The position numbers and the translations under genes were made by a program. From positions 124,001 through 188,000 of the forward strand of contig VAWN01000024.1 in NCBI GenBank assembly GCA_005885555.1: a stretch of DNA of 64,000 nt, written 5' to 3'. Below are positions 9,110 through 21,213 of the stretch, one piece after another. This DNA is from Actinomycetota bacterium (GTDB taxonomy: Bacteria; Actinomycetota; Actinomycetes; Mycobacteriales; Micromonosporaceae). The notes beneath the pieces were generated by a model. It ran no database searches. It had not been told where the DNA came from and saw nothing but the letters and a program-made list of their open reading frames with translations. The first letter of the stretch is position 1, and every line of letters begins with the position of its first letter.

Positions 9110-9182
9110 CTCGCCATGGTGCACAAGCGGCGTGCCCGGGGGCAAGCCGAGCCGGTTGGCCAGCCTGCCCCGGGGGTACCCG

Positions 9183-9380
9183 TCAGCCGCCGGCCGCCAC
9201 GAGTTCGGTGGCCGGCTCCGTAGCCTCCTGACCAGCGGCTTTGCGGCCGGCGGGGAGCAGCGGCGCGAGCAGCGCGGCGGCGCCCAGGGCGAGCGCACCG
9301 ACCTTCTGTGCGGCGGAGGTACCGGACACGAAGTCCGCCGCCCCGCGCACCGCCCCGCCCCGCGCACCGCCCCGCCCCAC
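9183..9380 (-). CDS. Possible small Ala-rich membrane protein
   Basis: A 65-residue open frame with one hydrophobic stretch (KVGALALGAAALLAPLLPAG) followed by a short charged tail. It is the only plausible gene in the 420 bases between the signal-peptide protein and the LigD-type polymerase. The N-terminal part is Gly/Arg-rich and may be non-coding, so a later GTG start is possible. There is no clear ribosome-binding site and no recognised family. Confidence 0.3.
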   Translation of the reverse strand: MGRGGARGGAVRGAADFVSGTSAAQKVGALALGAAALLAPLLPAGRKAAGQEATEPATELVAAGG

Positions 9381-9397
9381 GCGCCGCCTACCCGCGT

Positions 9398-9467
9398 CGA
9401 TCTTGGACTTGTGGTGCCCGAATCGCGGAACAACGCGGCCTTTGTCGCCGACACAACTCCAAGATCG
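9398..9467. repeat. 70-bp inverted-repeat element
   Basis: The ends are 16-base arms, CGATCTTGGACTTGTG and CACAACTCCAAGATCG, which pair with one mismatch around a 38-base centre. The left half, including TTGTGGTGCCCGA, recurs at 28806. The CTTGGAC/TCCAAG arm ends are also shared with the 48-bp palindromes listed below. It is flanked by low-complexity G+C repeats up to the end of the LigD-pol gene. It may act as a terminator for that gene or be a mobile palindrome. Confidence 0.75.
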
Positions 9468-9529
9468 GCGTTCGCGGGCGCGCGGGGCGGGCGGCGGTCA
9501 GTGGGGCGGCGCGCGGGGCGGGGCGGCGG

Positions 9530-10426
9530 TCAGGGGGGCGGCACGCGGGGGCCGCCATCGCACAGGGCGGCCAGCAGGTCGCCGTACTTGTCGACCCGCT
9601 TGAGCACCTGCCCCGCCTGTACCGGCCGCACCTTGCCGCTCTCCACCTCGTCCCAGGTCAGCGGCGCCGACGCGGTCGGTACCGACTCCGCGCGCAACGA
9701 GTACGGCGCCACCGTCGTCTTGGCCGCGCTGTTCTGACTCCAGTCGATGAAGACCTTGCCCGGCCGCAGGTTCTTCGCCATCTTCGCGGTGATCATCCGC
9801 GGGTACCGGCCGGCCAGTTCCTCGGCGACCAGCTTCGCGTAGGCCGACACCTCCTCCGCGGACTGCTCGGCGGCCAGCGCGCACATGAGCTGCATGCCCT
9901 TCTTGCCGGACGTCTTCGGGTATGCGACCAGGTCGTCGGCGGCCAGCCGGTCGCGCAGCAGCACGGCGACCTTCGCGCATTCGGCCAGCCCCGCCGGCGG
10001 CCCGGGATCGAGGTCGACGACCAGCCGGTCCGGTCCGGCCGAGCCGACCTTCCACTGCGGTACGTGCAGTTCCAGCGCGGCGAGGTTGGCGAGGTACACG
10101 AGGGTGGGCAGGTCGTCGCAGATGACGTAGTCGATGGTCTCGCGGTCCTTCGTCGAACCGGGTGCGGGCAGCGTCTCGACGCGTACCCAGTCCGGTACCC
10201 CGCCCGGCGCGTTCTTCTCGAAGAACCCGTTGCCGGCCACGCCGTTCGGGTACCGGATCCGGGTCAGCGGCCGGTTCTCCAGGTGCGGCAGCAGCACCTC
10301 GGCCATCCGCGTGTAGTAGTCGATGACCTCGCCCTTGGTGAAGCCCGCCGCGGGGTACAGCACCTTGTCGAGGTTGGACAGTTCCAGATCGCGGTCACCG
10401 ACCCGGACGCGTAGGCGGTCAGGCAT
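9530..10426 (-). CDS. ligD-pol: LigD-type polymerase/primase domain protein
   Basis: A 298-residue stand-alone archaeo-eukaryotic primase-family polymerase of bacterial end joining. Visible motifs are LSNLDKVLYP and GFTKGEVIDYY near the start, the catalytic VVDLDPG near residue 145, TSGKKGMQL near residue 172 and the third acidic residue in KVFIDWSQN. It would fill gaps with ribonucleotides at double-strand breaks. The TSGKKGMQL motif carries Gln where LigD polymerases usually have His. The ATG overlaps the ligase stop by 8 bases, so the pair is coupled. No LigD phosphoesterase domain is nearby. Confidence 0.9.
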   Translation of the reverse strand: MPDRLRVRVGDRDLELSNLDKVLYPAAGFTKGEVIDYYTRMAEVLLPHLENRPLTRIRYPNGVAGNGFFEKNAPGGVPDWVRVETLPAPGSTKDRETIDYVICDDLPTLVYLANLAALELHVPQWKVGSAGPDRLVVDLDPGPPAGLAECAKVAVLLRDRLAADDLVAYPKTSGKKGMQLMCALAAEQSAEEVSAYAKLVAEELAGRYPRMITAKMAKNLRPGKVFIDWSQNSAAKTTVAPYSLRAESVPTASAPLTWDEVESGKVRPVQAGQVLKRVDKYGDLLAALCDGGPRVPPP

Positions 10427-11348
10427 CGACGCACTCCTCCGGGCTCAGGTCCGGGCGCAGCCGCAGGAACCGGGGGAAGCGCAGCCGGCCGTCCGGCGTG
10501 CGCTGCCCGTACCTGACTTCCACCACAACCTCGGGAAGTACCCAGGTCGCGTCCTTCGCATCCTCGCGCGCCAGTTCGGTCGCGAACGGGGACTCCGGTA
10601 CCGCGCGCGGCCGCAGCTCCGCGAGCAGGGCACGCTCGGCCGCCGCTGAGATGCCGCCCCCGACCCGGCCGCGGAAGAGCAGCTTGCCGCCCGGACCGGG
10701 TACCCCCACCAGCAGCGCGCCGAGCGTGCGTACCCCGGGCCGGAACCCGCCGACGACGAACTCGGCCGTGTCCTCGGCCTTGTTCTTGATCCAGTCGAGC
10801 GAGCGGACACCCGGCCGGTACGGCGAGTTCAGCCGCTTGGCCACCACGCCTTCCAGCCGCAGTTCCCGGGCGGCAGCGAGCGTCGCCGCGCCGTCGGTGA
10901 ACGACGGCGGCGTCAGCCAGCGGTCGCCGGCCAGGTTGAGGCCGTCGAGCGCGGCGCGCCGCTGGGCGTACGGCAGGTCGAGCAGATCCGTCCCGCCGAG
11001 GCGGAGCAGGTCGAAGATCATGTAGGTCACCGGGCGAGTGGCGGCCAGCTTCGCGGCGCGGCCCGGCTCCCGGACGTGCATCCGCTCGGCGAGGATCGTG
11101 AACGACGGCCGCCCGTCGGTGTCCAGCGACACGATCTCCCCGTCGAGTACCGCGTCGTCCAGCACCCGGCCCAGCGGCGCCAGCTCCGGGTATGCGATCG
11201 TGATGTCCGCACCGCTGCGCGCCCGCAGCCGCAGCCGGCCGCCGTGTGCCGTGGCCAGCGCCCGTACCCCGTCCCACTTGAACTCGTAGGCCCACCCCGG
11301 CCCGACCGGCAGCGGACCGGTCGTGGCGAGCATGGGCGCGCCGGGCAC
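10419..11348 (-). CDS. ATP-dependent DNA ligase (LigC/LigD ligase type)
   Basis: A 309-residue ligase. Motif I with the adenylated lysine is EFKWDGVRAL near residue 25. VLDGEIVSLD is motif III, LEGVVAKRLNSPY motif IV and LDWIKNKAED motif V; an OB-fold follows to the end. It is the size of the minimal end-joining ligases and would seal breaks with Ku and the neighbouring polymerase. The GTG is preceded at 6 bases by TACGAT, consistent with a leaderless start; an ATG five codons in is the alternative. Confidence 0.92.
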   Translation of the reverse strand: MPGAPMLATTGPLPVGPGWAYEFKWDGVRALATAHGGRLRLRARSGADITIAYPELAPLGRVLDDAVLDGEIVSLDTDGRPSFTILAERMHVREPGRAAKLAATRPVTYMIFDLLRLGGTDLLDLPYAQRRAALDGLNLAGDRWLTPPSFTDGAATLAAARELRLEGVVAKRLNSPYRPGVRSLDWIKNKAEDTAEFVVGGFRPGVRTLGALLVGVPGPGGKLLFRGRVGGGISAAAERALLAELRPRAVPESPFATELAREDAKDATWVLPEVVVEVRYGQRTPDGRLRFPRFLRLRPDLSPEECVDA

Positions 11349-11448
11349 CTCGCGATCGTATCGCGATCATGGAGGCCCGAACCCGCGTACGGCTGGCGCA
11401 ATTCACTACTTCGCGTTGGAAAGGCTACCTAATGGCTGATGGCAGTCG

Positions 11449-12153
11449 ATGGGAAAGCGTGCCAACATCGCTCAAATGAGCAGGTGGTGGCCGGCCCTTG
11501 CTGCGGTGGCGGTTGTCGTCGTGACCGCCCTGATCGGCCTTTTGGGTAACTGGTGGAAGCCGCCACCGTGGGTGGCCAGGTCGCCACGCACGCATCGCGT
11601 CGTGTTCGCCGCCGCGCTGGCTGTCCTGGTCGGTCTCACTCTCGTTCAGGTACTCGTCCTGCAGGGACCCGGTAACGCGAACGGCGGAAACGGCGGAAAC
11701 ACCCAGTCGCCGGGTACCCGGACAGCCGCGCCGTCGCAGTCCGGATACGACGTGTTCCTCGGTGATTTGCCGCCCAAGCTGGGTACCAGCAATGTCACGC
11801 AGGTATTGCCGCACGGGTTGGAGGGCCGTTACAGCCGTCCGCTGGTCGTCGCGTGCCCCACCGATCCGGCCACCGATCGCGTCCGGGACGTGACCTATTC
11901 ACTGGCGAAGCGGTACATCGGTTTCCACGCGACGCTGCACGGATTCAACCCGACGCCGGACGAGTCGCTTGTTCAGGTCACGCTGTTCCTGGACAAGCAG
12001 GACGGGCGTGCCTTCCGGTTCGCCATCGGGCAGCCGCAGGACGTCGACATCGACGTCGACGTCACCGACGTGGACGACCTGCGTATCGAGGTCGGCTGCC
12101 AGAACCCGTCGGCCTCGGCCATTCTTATCGACCCCGAACTGCACCACCGATAA
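11449..12153 (+). CDS. Membrane-anchored protein with NPCBM-like C-terminal domain
   Basis: A 234-residue protein with two N-terminal hydrophobic segments (residues 12-30 and 47-70), a Gly/Asn/Ser/Thr linker and an extracellular domain from about residue 115. That domain has the jelly-roll pattern of the NPCBM carbohydrate-binding family: YSLAKRYIGFHATLHG, then VTLFLDKQDGRAFRF, an Asp/Val repeat and a final SAILIDPELHH. Family homology is suggestive rather than certain. An ATG at 11476 is an alternative start. It lies between the divergent ligase gene and two exported paralogues. Confidence 0.6.
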   Translation: MGKRANIAQMSRWWPALAAVAVVVVTALIGLLGNWWKPPPWVARSPRTHRVVFAAALAVLVGLTLVQVLVLQGPGNANGGNGGNTQSPGTRTAAPSQSGYDVFLGDLPPKLGTSNVTQVLPHGLEGRYSRPLVVACPTDPATDRVRDVTYSLAKRYIGFHATLHGFNPTPDESLVQVTLFLDKQDGRAFRFAIGQPQDVDIDVDVTDVDDLRIEVGCQNPSASAILIDPELHHR

Positions 12154-12190
12154 CCGCATCCGACGTCAGTCCGAAAATAAGCGAGGCACG

Positions 12191-12925
12191 GTGAGCACAC
12201 AGACCCCGCAGTCCCCCGACGCCCAACCGCCGTTCCCCCCGCCACCGGGGGCGTCTGCGCCGCCGGTACCGCCGAAACGCCGGCGCATCCTGGTGCTCGT
12301 GCTGATCTCGGTGGTGGCCACGCTCGTCGCGCTGGGTGCGGTCGCGTTCGCCGGGTACGAGGCCGGCCGGGCGTCCAACGCCGCGCAGCCCACGCCCACC
12401 GGAGGCACCACGCCGCCGGCCCGGCCGACGCCCACCGCGCAACCCACCGACCAGCCGACCGACGGCATCACCCCGACGCCGAACGCCGCGCCGAGCGACA
12501 TCAACCCCAGCGCCCCGTTCACTCCGGCGTACCAGTCCCAGGAATTGAAGTTGCGGCCAGCCGACAGCTGCACGCAGATCTCCATCGACCTCGACGAGCC
12601 CCGGGTGAACCCGTCCAAAGGCGCGGACTTCCTGTTGCACAGCTGTAACGAGCGCCAGACCTTCCAGTTCGGCGACTCCACGGCGAGCGTCATCGACAAT
12701 CCCAACGCCACCCCGGCCGAATGCGCCGACTCGATCCGGACCAGCTCGCTGAGCAGCAACGCCGCGCTGCCTATCCAGGCCAACCTCGTCGTATGCGTCG
12801 CGACATCGCTGCCGGCCGCACTGGAGCAGGGCATCAAGCGGAAAATCGCGGTCGTGGTGGTCAAGGCAATCGCGGCCGACCAAACCGTGACACTCGTCGT
12901 TTCCGCGTGGACGGTACCCGGCTGA
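12191..12925 (+). CDS. Exported four-cysteine protein, paralogue 1
   Basis: A 244-residue protein with a Pro-rich cytoplasmic start, one membrane helix near residues 35-58, a Thr/Pro linker and an extracellular domain from about residue 115. The domain has four cysteines, in ADSCTQISIDLDEPRVN, LHSCNERQTF, AECADSIRT and VVCVATS, and ends VVSAWTVPG. All four and their surroundings recur in the next gene, so the two are tandem duplicates. The GTG start has GCGAGG upstream. I recognise no family; function unknown. Confidence 0.75.
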   Translation: MSTQTPQSPDAQPPFPPPPGASAPPVPPKRRRILVLVLISVVATLVALGAVAFAGYEAGRASNAAQPTPTGGTTPPARPTPTAQPTDQPTDGITPTPNAAPSDINPSAPFTPAYQSQELKLRPADSCTQISIDLDEPRVNPSKGADFLLHSCNERQTFQFGDSTASVIDNPNATPAECADSIRTSSLSSNAALPIQANLVVCVATSLPAALEQGIKRKIAVVVVKAIAADQTVTLVVSAWTVPG

Positions 12926-12983
12926 CGTCACCGGTTCAGGTTCGTTTCATCGGTGGAACCGGACCGGACCCGGTTTCGCCATA

Positions 12984-13628
12984 ATGAATAGCGAGGCGCA
13001 ATCGAAGACCGAGGACAGCGTGATCGTTCAAACTCCCGCAGGGCTGGCGAAGAACCGCCGGGTGCGGATTCCGGCTCTTATCGCGGTGGCGGTCGCGATT
13101 ACCGGATCCACCGGCACCGTGTACCGGGTCGCGCAACCGGCCCGGGTGGCGCAAACCGTCGCGCCGGCACCGGTACCGGATACGGCATCCAGCGACCTGG
13201 CGCCCGATCCGCAATTCACCGCGGCGTATCCCATGCGGCAGCAGTTGCAACTGCGCCCGCGCGGGGCCTGCACATTGGCGGTGGACCTGGACGAACCGCG
13301 GGTCAACGTGGACACCACCGTGGCCGACCTGTCGCTGGACTCGTGCGCCGGCCATCCGGCGCTCACCTTCGCCGCCGGTACCGCCGTCAGCGTCACGAGA
13401 AACCCCGGCGCGACGGCGGGCGAATGCGCGGAGTCGATCCGGACCGGCGCGCTCGGCGGGCGGGTCCGCATACCGGTGCAACCGCGGACCGCCCTGTGCG
13501 TCGCGACGTCCGGCCCGGCCGCGCTGGCGGACGGGCTCACCCCCAAGATCGCGCTCGTGGACGTCGCCGCGGTGGCCGCCGACGGTACCGTCGTCCTCGT
13601 CGTCTCGGCATGGAACCAGCCCGGCTGA
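12984..13628 (+). CDS. Exported four-cysteine protein, paralogue 2
   Basis: A 214-residue signal-anchor protein (hydrophobic residues 28-46) with the same extracellular domain as its neighbour: GACTLAVDLDEPRVN, LDSCAGHPALTF, GECAESIRTGAL, LCVATSGPAAL and the closing VVSAWNQPG. The two domains are clearly alike over about 115 residues, whereas the N-terminal anchors and linkers differ. No weak-folding or catalytic motif is visible. It sits directly upstream of ku on the same strand. Function unknown; two disulphide bonds are plausible. Confidence 0.75.
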   Translation: MNSEAQSKTEDSVIVQTPAGLAKNRRVRIPALIAVAVAITGSTGTVYRVAQPARVAQTVAPAPVPDTASSDLAPDPQFTAAYPMRQQLQLRPRGACTLAVDLDEPRVNVDTTVADLSLDSCAGHPALTFAAGTAVSVTRNPGATAGECAESIRTGALGGRVRIPVQPRTALCVATSGPAALADGLTPKIALVDVAAVAADGTVVLVVSAWNQPG

Positions 13629-13671
13629 CCAACCCACCACTGCTGACCTGCCAGAATCCAGGGACAGCCCG

Positions 13672-13677
13672 TATTCT
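13672..13677 (+). promoter_or_regulatory. Candidate -10 box for leaderless ku mRNA
   Basis: TATTCT, one of the best -10 hexamers in the window, ends 6 bases before the ku ATG with no ribosome-binding site in between. Confidence 0.5.
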
Positions 13678-13683
13678 GCGAAT

Positions 13684-14687
13684 ATGCGGGCCATCTGGAA
13701 GGGCGCGGTCTCGTTCGGCCTCGTGTCGATCGGCGTCCGCCTGTACTCGGCAACCGAAGAGAAGGACATCCGGTTCCATCAGGTGCACCGGACCGACGGC
13801 GGGCGCATCCGGTACAAGCGGGTGTGCTCGGTCGACGGCGAAGAGGTGTCCTACGACGACATCGCCAAGGGGTACGACCTCGGTGGCGGCGAGATGGTGG
13901 TCCTCACCGACGAGGACTTCGCCGACCTGCCGCTGACCACGTCGCGGGCGATCGAGGTGCTGGAGTTCGTGCCGGCCGACCAGGTCGACCCGATCCTCTA
14001 CGCCAAGGCGTACTACCTGGAGCCGGAGGGCACCGCCACCAAGCCCTACGCGCTGCTGCGCGAGGCACTGTCCGATGTGGACAGAGTGGCGATCGTCAAG
14101 GTGGCGCTGCGCCAGCGGGAGCAGCTGGCCACCTTGCGGGTCAAGGACAATGTGCTGGTGCTCAACACGATGCTGTGGCCGGACGAGATACGCACGCCGG
14201 ACTTCGACTTCCTCGACGAGGACACCAGCATCCGCCCGCAGGAGAAGGCGATGGCCGAGTCGCTGATCGACTCGATGTCCGGCGACTTCCACCCCGACAC
14301 GTACACCGACAACTACCGCGAGGCCCTGCAGGAGGTCATCGACGCCAAGGTGGAGGGCCGCGAGGTCGTGGCGCCGCAGGAGGAGGAGCCCGCCCCGGCC
14401 GCCGTCGACCTCATGGCCGCGCTGCGCGCCTCGGTCGAGCGGGCCCGCGCCGCCCGCGGCGAAGCGGGGTCGGCCGAACCGACCCCGATCACCTCCGCCC
14501 GGTCCGCGCGCAAGGCCGAGCCGGCCAAGAAGGCCGAGCCGGCCGAGCCGGCCGCCAAGAAGACCGCGGCCAAGAACGCACCGGCCAAGAAGGCGCCCGC
14601 GAAGAAGACCGCCACGAAAAAGGCCGAGCCGGCGAAGAAGACCGCCGCCAGGAAGGCGCCGGCCAAGAAGACCGCCCGCAAGTCCGC

Positions 14688-14691
<4 letters not shown>
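13684..14691 (+). CDS. ku: Ku protein, non-homologous end joining
   Basis: A 335-residue bacterial Ku homodimer subunit. The start MRAIWKGAVSFGLVSIGVRLY, the FHQVHRTDGGRIRYKRVC segment and the WPDEIRTPDF region are diagnostic. Ku binds double-strand break ends and recruits LigD-type enzymes, whose genes lie 3 kb away on the other strand. The core ends near residue 255. The last 70 residues are a Lys/Ala/Pro-rich tail with AKKA repeats, like histone H1 and like the tail of TopA in this window; such tails bind DNA. The stop overlaps the convergent acyl-CoA ligase by 4 bases. Confidence 0.95.
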
Positions 14692-16322
<1,631 letters not shown>

Positions 16323-16398
16323 GATCACCACCGTAGTGGCGCGCGTTACCCGGGGCTAGCCTCCGTTAAGGCCAGCTTCAGTACCGCCCCCGCTCCGC

Positions 16399-18404
<2,006 letters not shown>

Positions 18405-18427
18405 CGGTGTTCCTTCCCCCGTGATTA

Positions 18428-18442
18428 CTTGCTTCGTACAAG
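18428..18442. promoter_or_regulatory. Probable MarR operator
   Basis: CTTG-CTTCGTA-CAAG is a short inverted repeat of the CTTG/CAAG class bound by many MarR proteins. It is placed just upstream of the marR-MFS operon, where binding would block transcription. It is inferred from position and symmetry only. Confidence 0.45.
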
Positions 18443-18491
18443 CATTTCCCGACCCATCGGCGCCCGGCAACCGATATTGCGCGAATGTGGG

Positions 18492-20675
18492 CTACCGCAC
18501 CTGCTGCCAGAGTTGGCCGATCCCGGACCGGTGCAGGCTGCGCAGCGCGTGGATGAACAGGCAGAGGTGGTGGTCCTCGGTCGGGTCGCCGGACGCGAGC
18601 GCGTCGAGTGCCGCCGCGACCTCCGCCCAGCAGCCGGCGGCCGCGAGGTCGGCCACCTCGCGGGCCGCGGCCGGATCGGCGAGCACGACCGACTCGGCCC
18701 GGCGCCGGAAGGCGCACCGGTGCCGGCACGGCGCGCACTCGTCGTACGGCGCCATCGCCTCGGCGAACCCGGGATCGGCGAGCAGCGCGGCGTGCCGGGC
18801 GCGCAGTTCGGCCTCGGTGACGGCCGGCAGGTCGGGCGGCTCCGGTACCCGCACCGGCACCACCCCGTCGAGCCCGCCACCGCAGACGGCCGCCCGGCCC
18901 GGCGCCCGGTACCGGATCCGCAGCCCTGGACCGTCGCCCGAGCCGATGACCACCCGGTGCCGGACGGCCCGGCGCAGCAGCAGCGTCACCAGCGCCCGCT
19001 CGCCCGCGGTGTCGCCGGCCCGGTCCAGCTCGACGACGACCGGCCGGTCGGCCAGCGCCGCGAAGTCGACCGAGCGCCGGCAGTCCAGCGTCGCCCCGGC
19101 GGGACCTTCGACCAGTGACTGCGCGCGCAGCCGGGTCGCCACGTCGAGGCCGGCCTCGTCCGCCGCATCGGTCAGCGCCGCCACGAAATCGGCGAGCACC
19201 GGCCAGGGTCCGGCACCGCCCGGCGTGTCCGGGTGGTACCCGTGGCGGCGGTACATCCGGGTCAGCGCCCGGCGGTACACCAGCGGCAGCGGCTCGGTCA
19301 GGCGGTACGCGGCGTCGAACGCGGCCACCAGATCGCCGAGGTGCCGGCCGACCGGCGTGCCGGCCGGTACCTCGAAAGGGTTGAGCCGCAACGGCGCGAC
19401 CGTCTCGTCGCCGGCGGTGAACACGACCAGGTCGGCCAGCTCGGGCAGGGCGGCCAGCCGCCGGTACGCGCCGCCGGTGGGGTCGAGCACGAGGAACGGG
19501 ACACCGTGGTCGGCCCACAGTTGCCGGCACAGGTCCAGCGCGGTGCCCCCGGCGACCGCGACGCGTTCCGGTACCGCGACCCGGACCTCAGCGCCGTCGT
19601 CGTCCCGCCACCCGACCAGCAGCGACGCCGGTGCCGACTCCCGCGCGGCCAGCACCGGAAACCCCGGCACGTGGCCCTCGACAGCGAGCGGCAGCCCGAA
19701 CAGCGCCCCGGCCTCGGCCCGGTCGACCAGGCCGCGCAGTTCGAGCAGCCCGCGCCGGGCGGGACCGGCCCGCACGGCCGGCTCCGGCAGCTCGACCGGC
19801 TGCAGCGTGGCCAGCGCGTGCGCCAGCGCCTCGTACTCGGCCGGCCGGCCGGGCCGCGCCGTCGCGTACTGCCCGGCCGCCACCGTCCGGCCCAGCGCCT
19901 CGACGACCATCTCGTCCAGCGTCACCGGCGACGCCACGGTCATGCCGTACCGGAACGCGTGGTCCCGGTACCGCAGCGCAGCGTCCTGGAAAAGCTCGGC
20001 CAGCGCGGCGGCGGCACTGTCCGGCGGGAGGCGGACCCGCGCGGCGGCGTCGTCGTGCGGCTCGGCCAGCCGGGCGAACCGCGCCGCCTCCGCCTCGACC
20101 GTCCGCCGCACCTGCGCGGACACCCGCTCCGGCGCGAGCGTCACGGTCAGCGCCAGCGGGTAGGGGCAGGCGGCGAGCAGGTCGAGCAGCATCGACCAGT
20201 CGACGCCGTTGCGCGCGAACGGCTCGACCGCGAGGTACTCCTCAACCCCCGCGTCCGGCCGCTCCGGCGGCTGCGCGCGCACGCGCTTGCCGACCTGCGC
20301 CAGGCCGTCCGGCGCGGGCACGAAGGGGGTCAGCACACCCTGCACCGCCGCCGGGTCCGCAACGGGTTCGGCCACCAGATGCGGGGGTACCGCGGCCAGC
20401 TGCCCGGCCAGCGTGACGGCACGGGAAGCGGCGGTTTCCGGTACCGCGGCGCTGGTGCGGGCGAGCAGCCACAAGCGCAACCGGCCCGGCTCCGTGCGCA
20501 CCCACCGCAGCGCCACGACCTCCCCCGCGCGTACCGCGAGCAGCCGGTCCAGGTATTCGGCCTGGTCGCGGGTGGCCCGGGCGGGATCGGCCCGGCTCAG
20601 GTCGTACCCGCCGGTGATCTCGACCGCGCTCCACGCCCAGGCGACGCCGTCCGCGACGACGACGAGCGGGGTCAT
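18492..20675 (-). CDS. HerA/VirB4-like ATPase-family protein with no P-loop
   Basis: A 727-residue protein whose middle and C-terminal half follow the HerA-like (DUF87 type) ATPase plan. LFGLPLAVEGHVPGFPV lies near residue 330; VPFLVLDPTGGAYRRLAAL, the post-P-loop strand, near 420; APLRLNPFEVPAG near 460; VVVELDRAGDTAGERALV, the Walker B strand, near 580; and a Cys cluster ECAPCRHRC near 655. The segment that should hold GxxGxGKT reads VPERVAVAGGTALDL, and no Walker A occurs anywhere, so it is predicted not to hydrolyse ATP. The N-terminal 300 residues are not recognised. It follows gntR by 3 bases. Confidence 0.6.
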   Translation of the reverse strand: MTPLVVVADGVAWAWSAVEITGGYDLSRADPARATRDQAEYLDRLLAVRAGEVVALRWVRTEPGRLRLWLLARTSAAVPETAASRAVTLAGQLAAVPPHLVAEPVADPAAVQGVLTPFVPAPDGLAQVGKRVRAQPPERPDAGVEEYLAVEPFARNGVDWSMLLDLLAACPYPLALTVTLAPERVSAQVRRTVEAEAARFARLAEPHDDAAARVRLPPDSAAAALAELFQDAALRYRDHAFRYGMTVASPVTLDEMVVEALGRTVAAGQYATARPGRPAEYEALAHALATLQPVELPEPAVRAGPARRGLLELRGLVDRAEAGALFGLPLAVEGHVPGFPVLAARESAPASLLVGWRDDDGAEVRVAVPERVAVAGGTALDLCRQLWADHGVPFLVLDPTGGAYRRLAALPELADLVVFTAGDETVAPLRLNPFEVPAGTPVGRHLGDLVAAFDAAYRLTEPLPLVYRRALTRMYRRHGYHPDTPGGAGPWPVLADFVAALTDAADEAGLDVATRLRAQSLVEGPAGATLDCRRSVDFAALADRPVVVELDRAGDTAGERALVTLLLRRAVRHRVVIGSGDGPGLRIRYRAPGRAAVCGGGLDGVVPVRVPEPPDLPAVTEAELRARHAALLADPGFAEAMAPYDECAPCRHRCAFRRRAESVVLADPAAAREVADLAAAGCWAEVAAALDALASGDPTEDHHLCLFIHALRSLHRSGIGQLWQQVR

Positions 20676-20678
20676 CGA

Positions 20679-20915
20679 CTACGACTTCCTACCGATCGGT
20701 GGATCCTTCGTGACGTAGACACCGACGCCCGGGACGCCCTCGACGAACCCCTCCGCCTTCAAGGTGATCATCGCGTTCCGGATGACGATCGTCGAGACTT
20801 TGTACATCGCGCACAGCTGCGATGTCGACGGCAGCTTGTCGCCCGGCTGCAACTCGCCGGCGGTGATCTGTCGGCGGATCTCGTCCGCCAGTGCCACCCA
20901 CTTCGGTGGTGCCAT
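20679..20915 (-). CDS. GntR-type winged-helix regulator, HTH domain only
   Basis: At 78 residues this is little more than a DNA-binding domain: WVALADEIRRQITAGELQPG, then KLPSTSQLCAMYKVSTIVI as helix-turn-helix, and AEGFVEGVPGVGVYVTKD as the wing. That is the GntR pattern without an effector domain. It is separated by 3 bases from the HerA-like gene and must be its operon partner. Autoregulation through the palindrome upstream is likely. Confidence 0.88.
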   Translation of the reverse strand: MAPPKWVALADEIRRQITAGELQPGDKLPSTSQLCAMYKVSTIVIRNAMITLKAEGFVEGVPGVGVYVTKDPPIGRKS

Positions 20916-20945
20916 GGTGCGCCCCCTTGCCCTCCGCGCACCATC

Positions 20946-20961
20946 GGATCACATGCGATCC
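20946..20961. promoter_or_regulatory. Probable GntR operator
   Basis: GGATCACATGCGATCC is palindromic at 14 of 16 positions and lies 31-46 bases upstream of the gntR start, in the promoter region of the gntR-HerA-like operon. Its match to the regulator is inferred from position. Confidence 0.45.
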
Positions 20962-21003
20962 CAGGCTGGCTAGACATAGCCTGACATCGCGAGTCGGGTA
21001 GTC

Positions 21004-21213
21004 CTACCGGATACCCAGGTCGTGCGCCTCGTCGTACCCGTAGTCGCCGCCCACCCCGGGGTCCACCACCGGCGGACCGGTGTGCGGCGGCTGCGGGGTC
21101 GCGCCGACCGGCCCGGCCGTCGCGTCGTGTGCCTCGTCGTACTCATAGTCGTCGCACTGCTGGACGTCCGGGTTCTCGGCGCCGACGTCGCGGGCGGGCT
21201 GGTCGTGTTCCAT
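21004..21213 (-). CDS. Small acidic protein with two YDEAHD repeats
   Basis: A 69-residue acidic protein with no signal peptide or membrane helix. It contains DDYEYDEAHDATA in the middle and GDYGYDEAHDLGIR at the very end, separated by a Pro/Gly-rich spacer, so the motif D-Y-x-Y-D-E-A-H-D is repeated. A GGAGG site 6 bases before the ATG supports this start over longer frames. No family recognised. It could be a scaffold, a metal-binding peptide or a modified-peptide precursor; none of these is supported by a neighbouring enzyme. Confidence 0.6.
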   Translation of the reverse strand: MEHDQPARDVGAENPDVQQCDDYEYDEAHDATAGPVGATPQPPHTGPPVVDPGVGGDYGYDEAHDLGIR

